DNA of 64,000 nt from contig NZ_JBMWAN010000001.1 of NCBI RefSeq assembly GCF_049546785.1, positions 372,001 to 436,000 on the forward strand. Reading direction: 5' to 3'. Position numbers and translations under genes: made by a program. Under the pieces are notes generated by a model, which did no database searches, was not told the DNA's origin, and saw only the letters and a program-made list of their open reading frames with translations. Shown piece by piece: positions 42,366-50,870 of this stretch. How positions within the stretch are numbered: the stretch's first letter is position 1; every line of letters starts with the position of its first letter. Source of the DNA: Nitrospira_D sp035465795 (GTDB lineage Bacteria; Nitrospirota; Nitrospiria; Nitrospirales; Nitrospiraceae).

Positions 42366-43805
42366 CTACTGGACCATGTGGCCAAACTCTCCCTCCAGTC
42401 GCCGGGACACCGTCGCCTCGACAACTCGTCCGTCACGAGCCTGCTTGGCCTGCGGGACATACCCGAATCCGTCTGTCCGCCCCGTCAGGTAGAACTCCCA
42501 ATCGTTCGGCTCGGTAAACGTGTCGGTCGGCAACGTCTGCTGGACCATATCCAGCGGTTTGACAAAGTGGGGCGTCACGATGATCACAAGTTCCGTCTGA
42601 TTCTTCACGTAACGCGAACTTCTAAACAGCGTTCCCAGAACCGGGATATCGCCAAGGACCGGGAACTTCTTGACTGCTTCACGCACGTTGTCCTTCAGCA
42701 AACCGGCGATGGCAAAGCTTTGACCGTCGGCGAGTTCAACCACGGTTGTGGCTCGTCTCGTGGCGATCGTGGGAACGGTGAATCCCTCCAGCTGGAGCGC
42801 GTTCGAGAAATCCAGCTCGGACACTTCCGGAGACACCGCCATGCTGATCCGATTATTCGTGAGGACCGTGGGCGTAAAGGCCAACCCGACCCCGAATTTC
42901 TTATACTGAATCGTGACGACTCCGAATGCCTGCGGAATGGGAAATGGAAATTCTCCGCCTGAGAGAAACTGGGCCTCCTGACCGCTGATCGCCACCAGCG
43001 TCGGCTTCGCCAAGACTTTCACCACGTCTTCCTGCTTCAAGGCATCGATGAATCCGGTCCAGGTAATGTCGCCGGTCTGGAACCGCACCAGCGCATTGAC
43101 CGCACCTGTCACAAGCTGGCCCAAAGGTGTAGGACCTATCGTGGGCGAACCAGTCAATGACGTGATGGAGTTGAGAGCCGTCACGCCGAAATTCCCCGCT
43201 TGATCAGCTCCGGCCATGTTCACGCCGATCTGCCGAATGAGGTCCCGGTTCATTTCTGCGACACGAACCTCGAGCATGACTTGCTGTGCCCCTCCCACCT
43301 GAAGCAAGTTCACGACTTTCTTCGGCGCATAGGGCTCAGCGATTTCCAGCGCCCGTGACTGACGAGCCAGATTGCTCACGGTGCCGGACAGCGTGACGTG
43401 ATCGTGCGTCGCCGTCACGGCAATATCCTTCTCACCAGGGAGCATCTGGTGCAACTGCTCGCGCAGTTGGCTCAAGTCCGGAGTGACAGTGATGTCGAAT
43501 ACTGAAAACAGCTCGCCATTCTCTTTCCACAGGGTCAACGTCGTGACGCCAATGGCTTTGCCGGTCAGGTAGATCTGCTTTGGCGACAGCACGACCGTGT
43601 CGGCCACCTCCGGGTTCGCCAGGGACGCCCGCTTGATCGACGTCGTGAGATCGACCACCTTGGACTTTCCAACCCCGAGTTCCAGACGCTGCGCCTCGCT
43701 GGCTACGGCCTTCGAGTCGGCCGTTCCCTGCGCGTCGACCCCTGGAGACCACAAGGCTGCACAGAGTGCTACGAGACAACTGCAGGCCATCGATCGCTTC
43801 ATCAC
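42366..43805 (-). CDS. cpaC: Tad outer-membrane secretin RcpA/CpaC
   Basis: 479 residues. Signal peptide, pilus-assembly N-terminal domain (LELGVGKSKVVDLTTSIKRASLANPEVADTVVLSPKQIYLTGKAIGVTTLTLW in two blocks), a BON-like domain (DHVTLSGTVSNLARQSRALEIAE), then the secretin core (QQVMLEVRVAEMNRDLIRQIGVN ... VPTIATRRATTVVELADGQSFAIAGLLKD ... VPVLGDIPVLGTLFRS ... ELVIIVTPHFV). It forms the outer-membrane channel for the pilus. The start has AAAAGGAGCG upstream. Confidence 0.95.
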   Translation of the reverse strand: MMKRSMACSCLVALCAALWSPGVDAQGTADSKAVASEAQRLELGVGKSKVVDLTTSIKRASLANPEVADTVVLSPKQIYLTGKAIGVTTLTLWKENGELFSVFDITVTPDLSQLREQLHQMLPGEKDIAVTATHDHVTLSGTVSNLARQSRALEIAEPYAPKKVVNLLQVGGAQQVMLEVRVAEMNRDLIRQIGVNMAGADQAGNFGVTALNSITSLTGSPTIGPTPLGQLVTGAVNALVRFQTGDITWTGFIDALKQEDVVKVLAKPTLVAISGQEAQFLSGGEFPFPIPQAFGVVTIQYKKFGVGLAFTPTVLTNNRISMAVSPEVSELDFSNALQLEGFTVPTIATRRATTVVELADGQSFAIAGLLKDNVREAVKKFPVLGDIPVLGTLFRSSRYVKNQTELVIIVTPHFVKPLDMVQQTLPTDTFTEPNDWEFYLTGRTDGFGYVPQAKQARDGRVVEATVSRRLEGEFGHMVQ

Positions 43806-43866
43806 TTCGCTCCTTTTGTCGAGTTATTCTGCTGAGCCCTCGTCGACGCTGGCTGTCGAATCAGGC

Positions 43867-44508
43867 TCAGAACTTCACCGCATTGACCGCTGTTCCACGA
43901 ATCACTTCGACGGTCACCTGATCAAGCTCACCCGGCTTTGCGTCGCTCGGCACATCGGGATAGATTTTCAGCAGATTGATCACCTTCTTGGGGGCATAGG
44001 CTTCCGCCACCGCCAAGGCTTGGGACAATTTGGCGGGGCTGGAAATCGTTCCCGAGAGAGTGAGATGGTCATTGCTGCTTGCGAGATGAAGGTTGGTCTC
44101 TTCCGGCAACAACCGGTTAAACTGCTCCGTGAGTCGCGCCACATCGAGAGCCACCTCCACGTCGAAGATGGCAAGGATCTGATCGTCCTTCCCCCACAGC
44201 GTCAAGTTGGTCGATCCGTAGCCTTTTCCGGTCACATAAATTTGTTTCGGCGACAGAACGATCGCATCGGCGATCGCCGGATCTGCGAGAGAGGCCCGCT
44301 TGATCGCAACCGGCACATCGACGACGGTTGACTTCCCCAGTACGAGATCCAACTCCTGCACATGCTTACTGGCATGGGCCGAGATCATTGGGCCGGAGCT
44401 GCTCGCCAACAGAGGTTGCCACAACAATGACCCGGCCGCCACAATCGTTCCCGCAATCACACTGGCGAAGCTCGTATTCCGTGTTTTCACTGTAATAATC
44501 GATTTCAT
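43867..44508 (-). CDS. Truncated CpaC-like protein: secretin N-terminal half without the channel domain
   Basis: 213 residues. It matches the N-terminal half of the adjacent secretin (LDLVLGKSTVVDVPVAIKRASL, IVLSPKQIYVTGKGYGSTNLTLW, LTLSGTISSPAKLSQALAVAEAYAPKKVINLL) but ends where the channel domain should start. The last residues, TVEVIRGTAVNAVKF, resemble the end of the neighbouring CpaB (HVEVIKGGDRKQVKF). It has a membrane or signal segment near residues 15-35 and a good ribosome site (GAGGAG). Probably a periplasmic partner in the secretin complex; gene duplication with loss of the 3' half is the likely origin. Confidence 0.8.
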   Translation of the reverse strand: MKSIITVKTRNTSFASVIAGTIVAAGSLLWQPLLASSSGPMISAHASKHVQELDLVLGKSTVVDVPVAIKRASLADPAIADAIVLSPKQIYVTGKGYGSTNLTLWGKDDQILAIFDVEVALDVARLTEQFNRLLPEETNLHLASSNDHLTLSGTISSPAKLSQALAVAEAYAPKKVINLLKIYPDVPSDAKPGELDQVTVEVIRGTAVNAVKF

Positions 44509-44520
44509 GGTGCTCTCCTC

Positions 44521-45342
44521 TTAGAATTTCACTTGTTTGCGGTCGCCACCCTTGATGACTTCGACATGAAACTCCGGCTCAGCCTCTTTCTTGCTTTCCT
44601 TGGGGCGAAAGGAGGCCAGGAGCGAGGCAACGTTGGCGCCCTTCGTCAGCACCTTTTCGACGTTAAGCGGATTCCGGAGCGCGAGGCGAAGCTTCCCCTG
44701 AGTGGATGCGAGCGCCAATTTTTCCGCTTCTTCTATATCAACTTCGAGGGTCATCACCTGGACCGGCTTCGGATCCTTCTCGGTCCCGTTCTTTTCGTAT
44801 TGCATGCCGGCCGCAAGAACTTTCAGGTTTCCCAGAATCATCTTGGCAATCGGATTCTGAGACTTTGAGTCCGGTTCGATGGTCACCATCACATCGACAT
44901 GGTCGCCCGGCTTGATGAACCCGGACACTCCGATCACTTCATCCACCTTTACCGACATTGCTCGTTTTGTCGGATCAGTGACAGCCGCCACGCCCGACCC
45001 CACATCCTTCCCCGACGCCAGCTTCGATCGGAGAATGACTTCGTTCGCCTTGAGATCATTCAGCAACACGGCATCCTTCAAATCATCGACGCTCTTATAG
45101 TACCCGTCAGGGAGGGCGCCGGCCGGGTAATTCACGACCTGCAACATCTCGGGAGTCAGCTTGGTCCCCCATGCGAGATCAGCCTTGGCCACAACCACTC
45201 CGGTCGTCGTGGCGACGGGCATGGCGGCCTCTGCCACATGCCGCAACTCTGCGTTACGCAGCCACCCCATCGCCAACAGGCTGGTTATCAATCCGATCAC
45301 AACTGCAGCCGCGAAGAAGAGCTGCGGACGATACTTTTTCAT
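44521..45342 (-). CDS. cpaB: Tad pilus assembly protein CpaB/RcpC
   Basis: 273 residues. N-terminal membrane helix (LFFAAAVVIGLITSLLAMGWL), SAF domain (VVVAKADLAWGTKLTPEML, NEVILRSKL), then the CpaB conserved block AMSVKVDEVIGVSGFIKPGDHVDVMVT and TLEVDIEEAEKLALASTQGKLRLALRNP. It ends with the family tail VEVIKG. CpaB is a periplasmic part that works with the secretin. The start at 45342 has GGGAGGAG upstream, better than the longer frame. Confidence 0.93.
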   Translation of the reverse strand: MKKYRPQLFFAAAVVIGLITSLLAMGWLRNAELRHVAEAAMPVATTTGVVVAKADLAWGTKLTPEMLQVVNYPAGALPDGYYKSVDDLKDAVLLNDLKANEVILRSKLASGKDVGSGVAAVTDPTKRAMSVKVDEVIGVSGFIKPGDHVDVMVTIEPDSKSQNPIAKMILGNLKVLAAGMQYEKNGTEKDPKPVQVMTLEVDIEEAEKLALASTQGKLRLALRNPLNVEKVLTKGANVASLLASFRPKESKKEAEPEFHVEVIKGGDRKQVKF

Positions 45343-45455
45343 GACGACTCCTCCCTGAAGTGTAGATGCCGACTTGATTTTCGTCAAAACCTGTTACGAA
45401 TCCCGCCCGAACCTACTCACGGCCTTGCCTGCAAGCATGTGGCGCGACGTCTACC

Positions 45456-45971
45456 CTAGAGATGCCAGCAATATGAACCGATCGTCCCAAGACCGATCGC
45501 GACCGCATAGGGCACTTTTGGATCTTCACCTTGGCCTGGAGTTAATCGTTGCACCGACCGTGTTAAGACCATAGACCACAACCATACACCAATCTTTCTC
45601 CACCCCTGATGGAGGGCGAGAACCACGAGGGCCAACAGCCCCCCGACAATCGCAATCCCAATGGCAGCTGAGATTGTCTGTGCGGGACCAAGAAAGCTGC
45701 CGACCGCCGCATATAATTTGACGTCTCCGGCCCCCATCCATCCGCACACATACAGAATGACGAACAAACCGAACCCCAAGGCAGCGCCCTCCAGACTGAA
45801 CACAAGTCCGGTGAATTGCGTCGTAACCGTATGGAGAGTTATTCCAGCGAGAACAGCCGGTCCCGTCAGCCAATTGGGAATGGTATATGTGCGGAGATCA
45901 GTCACCGCAGCCACGCCCAAGAGGACCAGCAGTAGATATTGCGACAGCATCGGTTCCATCAGATTCCCCAT
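45456..45971 (-). CDS. cpaA: Prepilin peptidase TadV/CpaA (A24 family)
   Basis: 171 residues with five or six membrane helices. Both catalytic Asp motifs are present: AAVTDLRTYTIPNW near the start and GAGDVKLYAAVG in the middle. The short form without the methyltransferase domain is normal for Tad loci. It cleaves the Flp pilins and the TadE/TadG-type pseudopilins at the inner membrane. It follows the third pilin gene by about 15 bases; Met at 45959 is another possible start. Confidence 0.93.
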   Translation of the reverse strand: MGNLMEPMLSQYLLLVLLGVAAVTDLRTYTIPNWLTGPAVLAGITLHTVTTQFTGLVFSLEGAALGFGLFVILYVCGWMGAGDVKLYAAVGSFLGPAQTISAAIGIAIVGGLLALVVLALHQGWRKIGVWLWSMVLTRSVQRLTPGQGEDPKVPYAVAIGLGTIGSYCWHL

Positions 45972-45985
45972 GATCTCTCAGTCAA

Positions 45986-46150
45986 TCAAGGAAACATCGC
46001 AGCGGCGACCGTGAACATATTGAGGATCTGACCGCCAAGTACGGACACGGCCAGGCCGATTACCCCCGCAATCAAAGACGCGACCAGCGCATACTCGACT
46101 GACGTTGCGCCCTCTTCCCTATTCCACAATCTGTATCGGTTTTCGTCCAT
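45986..46150 (-). CDS. Flp/Fap pilin-like protein, divergent third copy
   Basis: 54 residues. Leader MDENRYRLWNREEGATSVEYA with the Flp processing motif (Gly-Ala-Thr-Ser-Val-Glu-Tyr), then a hydrophobic helix LVASLIAGVIGLAVSVLGGQIL. It keeps the Glu-Tyr pair of Flp pilins but is clearly different from the two identical copies upstream, so it may be a minor pilin. The start at 46150 is set by the pilin leader; longer frames run into the spacer. Confidence 0.88.
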   Translation of the reverse strand: MDENRYRLWNREEGATSVEYALVASLIAGVIGLAVSVLGGQILNMFTVAAAMFP

Positions 46151-46215
46151 ACGCCTGGTACCCTTTGGGGTTTGCGGCTGCCAACCATACTGTGGTCGGC
46201 AGCCGCGAATTCCTT

Positions 46216-46467
46216 CACCTCGCTTAGCTCGCGATCGCGTTTGACACGGTCGTGAAAGCGCCCCGGACGTTGGTGCCCAGGGTCGTGACGATACCCACGA
46301 TGACGGCCGCAATGAGGGCCACCATCAACCCGTATTCCACCGCCGTCGCGCCGTCTTCTTCCCGCATGAACCGTACAATGTGCTTCCCCATCTGATCCCT
46401 CCGTTTGGTTAGTAGGTTGTTTCTCACCGACTCCGCCGACCCCATTGCTGCTTGCGCTGCCGGCCGC
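46216..46467. repeat. Direct repeat, copy A (pilin gene and its upstream region)
   Basis: 252 bases repeated at 46496-46747 with only three differences seen, one silent in the pilin gene and two upstream of it. Offset is 280 bases. Confidence 0.95.
46224..46391 (-). CDS. flp: Flp major pilin, copy 2
   Basis: 55 residues: short basic leader MGKHIVRFMREEDG, Flp motif ATAVEYGLMVALIAAVI, hydrophobic helix and a polar end TTVSNAIAS. The protein is identical to that of the next gene upstream (46504-46671); only one silent base differs. Start set by GGAGGGATCAG upstream. After cleavage at the Gly by CpaA it would polymerise into the Flp pilus. Confidence 0.95.
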   Translation of the reverse strand: MGKHIVRFMREEDGATAVEYGLMVALIAAVIVGIVTTLGTNVRGAFTTVSNAIAS

Positions 46468-46495
46468 ACCTCACGGCCGGCCCGCACGCGTTCTC

Positions 46496-46747
46496 CACCT
46501 CGCTTAGCTCGCGATCGCGTTTGACACGGTCGTGAAGGCGCCCCGGACGTTGGTGCCCAGGGTCGTGACGATACCCACGATGACGGCCGCAATGAGGGCC
46601 ACCATCAACCCGTATTCCACCGCCGTCGCGCCGTCTTCTTCCCGCATGAACCGTACAATGTGCTTCCCCATCTGATCCCTCCGTTTGGTTAGTAGGTTGT
46701 TTCTCACCGACTCCGCCGACCTCAGTGCTGCTTGCGCTGCCGGCCGC
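46496..46747. repeat. Direct repeat, copy B (pilin gene and its upstream region)
   Basis: Second copy of the 252-base repeat at 46216-46467. The near identity, including the non-coding leader, shows a recent tandem duplication. Confidence 0.95.
46504..46671 (-). CDS. flp: Flp major pilin, copy 1
   Basis: First gene of the Tad operon; 55 residues identical to copy 2. Same Flp leader, cleavage motif and helix. Two identical genes in tandem raise pilin dosage compared with the single-copy machine genes that follow. Ribosome site GGAGGGATCAG. Confidence 0.95.
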   Translation of the reverse strand: MGKHIVRFMREEDGATAVEYGLMVALIAAVIVGIVTTLGTNVRGAFTTVSNAIAS

Positions 46748-47038
46748 GTCGTCATGGTTCGTTTATCTCACCGAAGCGCTGTTCTGCCTAGATACCTAGT
46801 GGGGGTACTCAGGAATCTCTTCTGGGGGGTGGGCATACCAAAGAGGGAGGTAGCGACTGGCTTACGCCCTCTGTACCGACTAACCCATGATGACCGTGCG
46901 AATCTCCATAGGCCTTTTCAGGAGTCCCCACACAAACGTTAAAAAGCCTTTACAGAACAGGGGCTCTATTTCAGTATGACCGGCAGGAAGAAAGAGCACG
47001 ACTTAGGTAGATAGACCGAAGGCTTTTAGGGGCACATC
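46672..47038. other. Upstream region of the Tad operon
   Basis: About 365 bases between the first pilin gene and the divergent four-helix-bundle gene. The first 76 bases belong to the direct repeat. The rest should hold the Tad promoter; I see no sigma-54 consensus and no recognisable c-di-GMP riboswitch. The last 40 bases (from 47001) are the left end of the four-helix-bundle element. Confidence 0.5.
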
Positions 47039-47440
47039 GTGCGAGATCACACACAACTTCGGGCATTTGAGTTGGCTGATGACGTAGTCATATTGGTGTA
47101 TCGGGCGACCGCAGGGTTTCCGAAAGAAGAACTATTCGGACTGACTTCTCAAATACGCCGGGCAGCCGTGTCCGTCCCTTCTAACATTGTAGAGGGCTGC
47201 GCTCGTGACAGTGAGGCAGAGTATCTCAGATTTCTCAATATCGCCTTCGGATCATTGAGGGAACTACACTATCAATTAAATTTGTCGCAGCGTTTGTGCT
47301 TCTTGCGCGACGAGGATTCATCTCCGCTTGAAACCAGGACCATAGAAACCGAGAAGGTGTTGAATGGCTTGATCCGTGCCTTGCGAGATAATGGATAGCC
47401 TTCGGCCTTCAGCCTAAACACCTGAGTCGTTACCATCACG
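47001..47440. mobile_element. Possible small element: four-helix-bundle gene with imperfect terminal inverted repeats
   Basis: The left end (GACTTAGGT ... ACCGAAGGCT) and the reverse complement of the right end (GACTCAGGT ... GCCGAAGGCT) are alike, and both ends recur without the gene at 39165-39240. No transposase is encoded, so movement would need outside help or the pattern may be another kind of repeat. Confidence 0.5.
47039..47398 (+). CDS. Four-helix-bundle protein (23S rRNA intervening-sequence type)
   Basis: 119 residues of the S23/IVP four-helix-bundle family: RAFELADDVVILVYRATAGFPKEELFGLTSQIRRAAVSVPSNIVEGCAR spread over the first 60 residues, EAEYLRFLNIAFGSLRELHYQLNLS and a C-terminal helix. 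The family is known from intervening sequences in 23S rRNA genes and as scattered single genes; its function is unknown. Start is GTG at 47039. It lies inside terminal-repeat-like sequences (47001-47440) and between the Tad operon and the TadD-like gene. Confidence 0.88.
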   Translation: MRDHTQLRAFELADDVVILVYRATAGFPKEELFGLTSQIRRAAVSVPSNIVEGCARDSEAEYLRFLNIAFGSLRELHYQLNLSQRLCFLRDEDSSPLETRTIETEKVLNGLIRALRDNG

Positions 47441-47461
47441 TCGGGAGATAGGAGTCGTACC

Positions 47462-48511
47462 ATGCATGCCGAGAGAGTCGCATTGCATATGAGTCAGAAG
47501 CGAATGCCCCATGAGATCGACAGAACCTTTGGCGCTTTAGGCGTGACCCTCTTGATTCTAGTTGTTTCCCTGGACGGATGTGCGGGTCCCAAAAGGCAAG
47601 TGAACTACACCCCGGGGGAATACCAGCAGGTTGTCGACCGCCAGAAGTCCGGCCTAGCCCCCTCTGCAGATGAGGTGAGCGGCACCTCGAAAGACATCTC
47701 ACCGCAAGAACTCAACCGGTTGGGAGATCTGTATCTGCAGCAGGGCAATCCCTCTCTGGCCATCGTGCACTACCAAAACGCCGTTGAGGCGGATCCATCC
47801 CTGTTTCACATTCACTCCAAAATTGGAAACATGTTTCTGAAAAAGGGGCTCCCGCAGGATGCGATCCAACATTTCCAAGAAGTCCTCAAGCATGACGATC
47901 AGGATGCCCTCACGATCGAAGGACTCGGTGAAGCCTATTTCCGGATGGGCAAAGAAGAGGAGGCGGAAGCCTCGTTTAGGAAAGCGATCGCCTTGAAACC
48001 TGATCGCTGGCAAACGTTCAATTTTCTCGGGATGGTACTTGATCGGCAAAAACGCCATCAGGACGCCATCGCCGAATACATGCAGGGCCTGAGGCTTCGC
48101 CCAGAAGAAGCTACATTGCTCAACAATGTCGGCCTCGCCTATTATCTTCTCGGACGCTATGAGGATGCCGTCCAGTCATTTCATCGCGCCTTGCTCACTG
48201 GTTCAGGCCAACCGAAAATCCACAATAATCTGGGACTCACGTTGGCCAAACTGAACCGTTACCACGACGCGCTGGAATCTTTCAGGCACGCGACCAGCGA
48301 AGAGGAAGCGTATAACAACCTTGGCGTTTCCTACTTGAGTAGCAATGAAACGGAAAATGCGATCGCCTGTTTCAAGAAGGCCATCGACCTTTCTCCGCGC
48401 TATTACGAGAAAGCCAACGAGAACCTGATGCTGGCTAAACGCGCGCTCGAAAAAAGCAAACGGACTAACCAGCCCCCCGCTGCTGTCGAGCCATCCGCCT
48501 GTCCATCGTAG
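47462..48511 (+). CDS. TPR lipoprotein, TadD-like
   Basis: 349 residues. Signal segment with lipobox SLDGC (about residues 36-40), then some seven TPR units, e.g. NRLGDLYLQQGNPSLAIVHY, HSKIGNMFLKKGLPQDAIQHF, TIEGLGEAYFRMGKEEEAEASF, LLNNVGLAYYLLGRYEDAVQSF and NNLGVSYLSSNETENAIACF. TadD proteins are TPR lipoproteins that support secretin assembly in Tad systems; here the gene is divergent from the operon and separated by the four-helix-bundle element, so the link is by type and proximity. The ATG at 47462 has TAGGAG upstream. Confidence 0.8.
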   Translation: MHAERVALHMSQKRMPHEIDRTFGALGVTLLILVVSLDGCAGPKRQVNYTPGEYQQVVDRQKSGLAPSADEVSGTSKDISPQELNRLGDLYLQQGNPSLAIVHYQNAVEADPSLFHIHSKIGNMFLKKGLPQDAIQHFQEVLKHDDQDALTIEGLGEAYFRMGKEEEAEASFRKAIALKPDRWQTFNFLGMVLDRQKRHQDAIAEYMQGLRLRPEEATLLNNVGLAYYLLGRYEDAVQSFHRALLTGSGQPKIHNNLGLTLAKLNRYHDALESFRHATSEEEAYNNLGVSYLSSNETENAIACFKKAIDLSPRYYEKANENLMLAKRALEKSKRTNQPPAAVEPSACPS

Positions 48512-49583
48512 AGGAAGAGAGTCTTATTTGAACCGCTGTCTTTCAGCGGGCGGGCGCACCGACCATGTTCACTCCCACCGTAGTCCCCGTTTGCGCCACA
48601 AGAATCCCCCTTCTCAATTCCAAGTGTCACCGGCCCCCTGGGACAGAAAATATCCTCCGATTCTCAGAGTTGTGGTCTACGTAAACAGCGAGTTGACGCC
48701 GCTGCTCTCCATGAGAATATCCAAAGCTTCTTGAATGCTGAAGGCGAAAGCATCAACATTCTTCTTCCACCCTTGGCCGTCAATCTGACCTTGCCCCGTG
48801 TCCTGCGGGCGCAAATGATAAGCTCCTCTATGGAACCCGGCCGAATGATAATCTTGCGAGATCCCGGATTGCCTCCTGCGGATCGGAAAGAGCCGGCTGT
48901 GATGATGGAGGCTCTACGGACGTACCTGTCTCCCGCTTCCCCATCTCTGCAGATCAATCCGGTCCTATCGGAGAACTTGCTACTGCATGGCTGTTTTAGG
49001 AAATGACGTAGAATTCGACCCCGCCGCATGCACCGTCTGACTCACCACGAAACTGGCTCAGTCACCGGTGCCCGACGATCAGAAGCCTTGCCACAGCAGA
49101 TACCGCACAGACGAGAATAGGGGTCAGCACCCAAATGACCTGATGCTCACTTTTCTCCAGTTCAGAAACTGATTATCGCCAGCGTCATAGTAAGGGAGAG
49201 CGGAATAGCCGCGGAGGGGCGGTCAAACTGATCAAGCCACGTCATGGGCATTCCCATTGCTTCATCTCTCTGTAAATCGTGCGTTTATCGGTCGGCTACA
49301 ACCGAATTTCTGCGGCAGTTATTCCTCAGCGGCATGCATGACTCGGCCTGGAAGGGAATGCCCCCTCCGCCTATACCGATAAGTTGGAGGACGCGCTATC
49401 CACTGGCGAGTACTTCTTTGAGCGGGGGACAAGCGCGCCGCACCCGAGTAGCACGAGTCATGGCATCCGGAGACGGAACTCAGGCCTGGTGCGAATTATC
49501 AACAAATCATGGATTTTCAGGGACCTCGTCGCTATGGTTTTCGATAGCGACTTGATTCACGGACTCTACAACTCCTCAAACAG
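48512..49583. other. About 1 kb without a convincing gene
   Basis: Short frames on both strands (for instance 48731-49006 plus and 48664-49029 minus) lack ribosome sites and resemblance to known families. A small hairpin CCGCTG-TCTTT-CAGCGG (48533-48549) lies just after the TPR gene but has no T-run. At 49062-49257 (minus) two short hydrophobic frames look like a broken small membrane-protein gene (see findings). Confidence 0.5.
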
Positions 49584-50630
49584 ATGACGCCAATGCTGAC
49601 TTCCCGCCTTTTGATCGCCCTCGGCCCCATTATTGCCCTGGCCTGGCTCATCAGCTCCGCGGCGAAGCTTCAGTCGTCAAGCGCGGAGCCTGCCACATCC
49701 GCGGTTGCGGCAACCGTGAACGGCCGTTCCATCACCGTGCAGGAAGTGGAGCTGGCGGCGGCCATTCCCCTCTACCAAATAGATCAACTGCGCAGCCAAC
49801 GGCTGCACCAGACGCTCCAACAGAAAATCGAGGATCTCTTGCTGGACGCTGAGGCATCGCGGAAAGGGCTCACCGTCTCACAGCTTCTGAACGAGGCTGC
49901 TCAATCGGAATCCGTCGCCAGGCTTGCCAACCTCCCGGGTCCGGTCAGACGGTTGAACTCAAGCCCGGGCCAGAACGGTTCACACCAGGAGACCGGGCAG
50001 GACCTTCAGGAACAAGCCAGGATTCGGCAGGCACTGCTGGTCACCCTTCGCCGCAAATCAGACATTCGGATTGCCATGAAGCCCCCGGAGCCGCCAATGC
50101 TCTCGGTCAGCGTTGATGATGATCCCTCGATCGGTCCCGCCGATGCGCCGGTCACCATCGTGGAATTTTCAGACTTTCAATGCCCGTACTGCCGGAACAG
50201 CGTGGAGGTCATGAAAGAACTCCGCCGGATCTACGGTGAAAGGATTCGCCTGGTGTATCGGGATTATCCCGGGCCAAACCACCCCTATGCGGCCCAAGCC
50301 GCCGAAGCCGCCCAATGCGCGGGAGACCAGCGCAAGTTTTGGGAGTACCACGACTTGTTGTTTGATCGTCAAGCGCCAGGGACAGGGTGGAACTTCATCG
50401 AGCTGGCCAAAGAGATTGAGCTGAGACAGGAGACCTTTGCTGCATGTATGGACACAGCACGCTATAGGGAGGAGGTGGCCAAAGACCTTCGGGACGGACT
50501 CAAGCTCGGGATTACCAGCACTCCGACCTTCTTTGTCAACGGCCGCCCTCTGATTGGGGCTCACCCCGCCGCTGATTTTCACGCCTTGATCGACAAGGCT
50601 CTCGCCGAGTCAACCTTAGTTGGGCCATGA
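49584..50630 (+). CDS. DsbA-family thiol oxidoreductase with N-terminal SurA-like region
   Basis: 348 residues. N-terminal membrane or signal helix (LLIALGPIIALAWLISSAA), a region like the SurA/PpiC chaperone N-domain (VAATVNGRSITVQEVELA), a Gln/Ser-rich linker, and a DsbA/thioredoxin_4 domain: PVTIVEFSDFQCPYCRNSVEVMKEL with active-site C200-Pro-Tyr-C203, YRDYPGPNHPYA, AAQCAGDQRKFWEYHDLLF and the cis-Pro loop STPTFFVNG. It acts on disulfides of exported proteins. The combination of chaperone-like and thioredoxin parts occurs in several environmental bacteria. No strong ribosome site; Met at 49593 is another possible start. Confidence 0.88.
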   Translation: MTPMLTSRLLIALGPIIALAWLISSAAKLQSSSAEPATSAVAATVNGRSITVQEVELAAAIPLYQIDQLRSQRLHQTLQQKIEDLLLDAEASRKGLTVSQLLNEAAQSESVARLANLPGPVRRLNSSPGQNGSHQETGQDLQEQARIRQALLVTLRRKSDIRIAMKPPEPPMLSVSVDDDPSIGPADAPVTIVEFSDFQCPYCRNSVEVMKELRRIYGERIRLVYRDYPGPNHPYAAQAAEAAQCAGDQRKFWEYHDLLFDRQAPGTGWNFIELAKEIELRQETFAACMDTARYREEVAKDLRDGLKLGITSTPTFFVNGRPLIGAHPAADFHALIDKALAESTLVGP

Positions 50631-50870
50631 CTGTGAGTATCGCGTCCTCACCAGCAAAATCCCTCGGACTGACTGGCCGCTTTGGAAGCCGCAATCGCTA
50701 TGACCGTCCCTGCCGGCATCATATGGGGACGCATCCGGCGCGGCGATTCAGAGAACCGGACACCTTCCTTCAGGCTCACCGCTCTCACCAGAATAGGCGG
50801 TGGTCCGTCGGTGTGTGCGAGGGAAATATTCCTGCGCCCCGCCTGAATAAGTGAAGAAGGAACCGCCGGA

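Noticed and set aside
46672..47038. Possible c-di-GMP riboswitch before the Tad operon
   Set aside because: I looked for the conserved GEMM core on both strands and did not find it; only scattered GGTAG-like bits occur.
48533..48549. Terminator after the TPR lipoprotein gene
   Set aside because: The hairpin is short (six pairs) and no T-run follows; it is noted only as part of the non-coding stretch.
48664..49029. Minus-strand frame of 121 codons, with a plus-strand frame of 91 codons opposite (48731-49006)
   Set aside because: Neither has a ribosome site or family resemblance; both overlap each other, and composition is unlike exported or cytosolic proteins nearby.
50627..50854. 75-codon frame overlapping the end of the DsbA-like gene as ATGA
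   Set aside because: The coupling looks attractive, but the product is basic, without helices, strands or cysteine patterns, and has no ribosome site of its own.
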